A DNA stretch of 64,000 nucleotides from Lysinibacillus macroides (lineage in GTDB: Bacteria > Bacillota > Bacilli > Bacillales_A > Planococcaceae). The notes under the pieces were generated by a model that had not been told where the DNA came from, ran no database searches, and was given only the letters and a program-made list of their open reading frames with translations. The stretch spans positions 186,001 through 250,000 of the forward strand of contig NZ_LGCI01000005.1 of the NCBI RefSeq assembly GCF_001281525.1. The letters run 5' to 3'. The translations under genes and the position numbers were made by a program. The first letter of the stretch is position 1. The number at the start of each line of letters is the position of its first letter. Positions 63,852 to 64,000 of the stretch are shown here, one piece after another.

Positions 63852-63886
63852 AGGGCTGTGCAAAAAGATTTTTGCGCAGCTCTTTT
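63852..63886 (+). terminator. Terminator of the iron operon
   Basis: AGGGCTGTGCAAAA and TTTTGCGCAGCTCT pair along the whole arm with two G-T pairs, then TTTT. The remaining 63887-64000 has a TATAAT near its end that probably belongs to the next gene, but nothing coding. Confidence 0.85.
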
Positions 63887-64000
63887 GCTTGTTGTTCAAG
63901 TCACAGCATAGGACTATACCATTCGATAGTGCCTTAAAATGTTATTTACAGGCCTCCTTAATTATTCAGAATAATCGATAAATGCTATAATAGTAGCATT

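Overview
The window looks like chromosomal DNA of a low-GC, Gram-positive, endospore-former-type bacterium, most probably Lysinibacillus or a close relative in the Bacillaceae/Caryophanaceae (inference from protein similarity that I recognise, AGGAGG-type ribosome sites, low GC and many T-tailed hairpin terminators; no search was run). The order of core genes follows the Bacillus subtilis yku-to-pdh region: fadH (ykuF), cbpB/darB (ykuL), ccpC, ykuU, ykuV, ktrC (ykqB), rpoY (ykzG), rnjA, ykrA, def (ykrB) and pdhABCD. Accessory blocks are inserted between these core genes. No rRNA, tRNA or CRISPR array was seen.

Layout. 1-2616: fatty-acid, c-di-AMP and carbon-control genes. 3256-15177: a nine-gene operon behind an ECF-sigma-like promoter, with an ABC exporter, a MoxR ATPase, a DUF58 protein and two von Willebrand factor A (VWA) membrane proteins. 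15190-16012: thiW under a TPP riboswitch. 16093-21855: an MFS exporter, then a regulator plus potABCD polyamine operon. 22159-23979: the peroxiredoxin gene ykuU, split by a complete IS3-family element with a 3-bp target duplication. 24100-25884: ykuV, ktrC and an exported protein. 26038-31325: a candidate small RNA and a sulfonate-type ABC transporter with two permeases and a flavin monooxygenase. 31443-33868: an acetyltransferase, a small protein and a Mef-like efflux gene preceded by a leader peptide and terminator that look like macrolide-responsive attenuation. 34065-38157: a GHL10-type glycoside hydrolase-like protein, a MarR operon and an Rpn-like nuclease. 38288-39748: an IS256-family element sitting in the loop of the terminator of the following RND efflux gene (swrC-like). 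42912-47781: a divergent TetR regulator, a Ser/Thr kinase coupled to an Arg/Ser-rich 59-residue protein, and a chemoreceptor. 47791-56947: rnjA, rpoY, a 23-codon mini-gene, ykrA, def and pdhABCD. 56967-63886: a Fur-controlled iron-uptake region.

The last region is the most likely undescribed system. A LysR gene and a seven-gene operon each carry a Fur box at the promoter. The operon starts with four roughly 200-residue cytoplasmic proteins that I do not recognise. They are arranged A-B-A'-B', so they look like a duplicated two-gene module, and they are translationally coupled to a siderophore-type binding lipoprotein, a FecCD permease and an ATPase. This suggests a dedicated iron or metallophore handling function for the four proteins.
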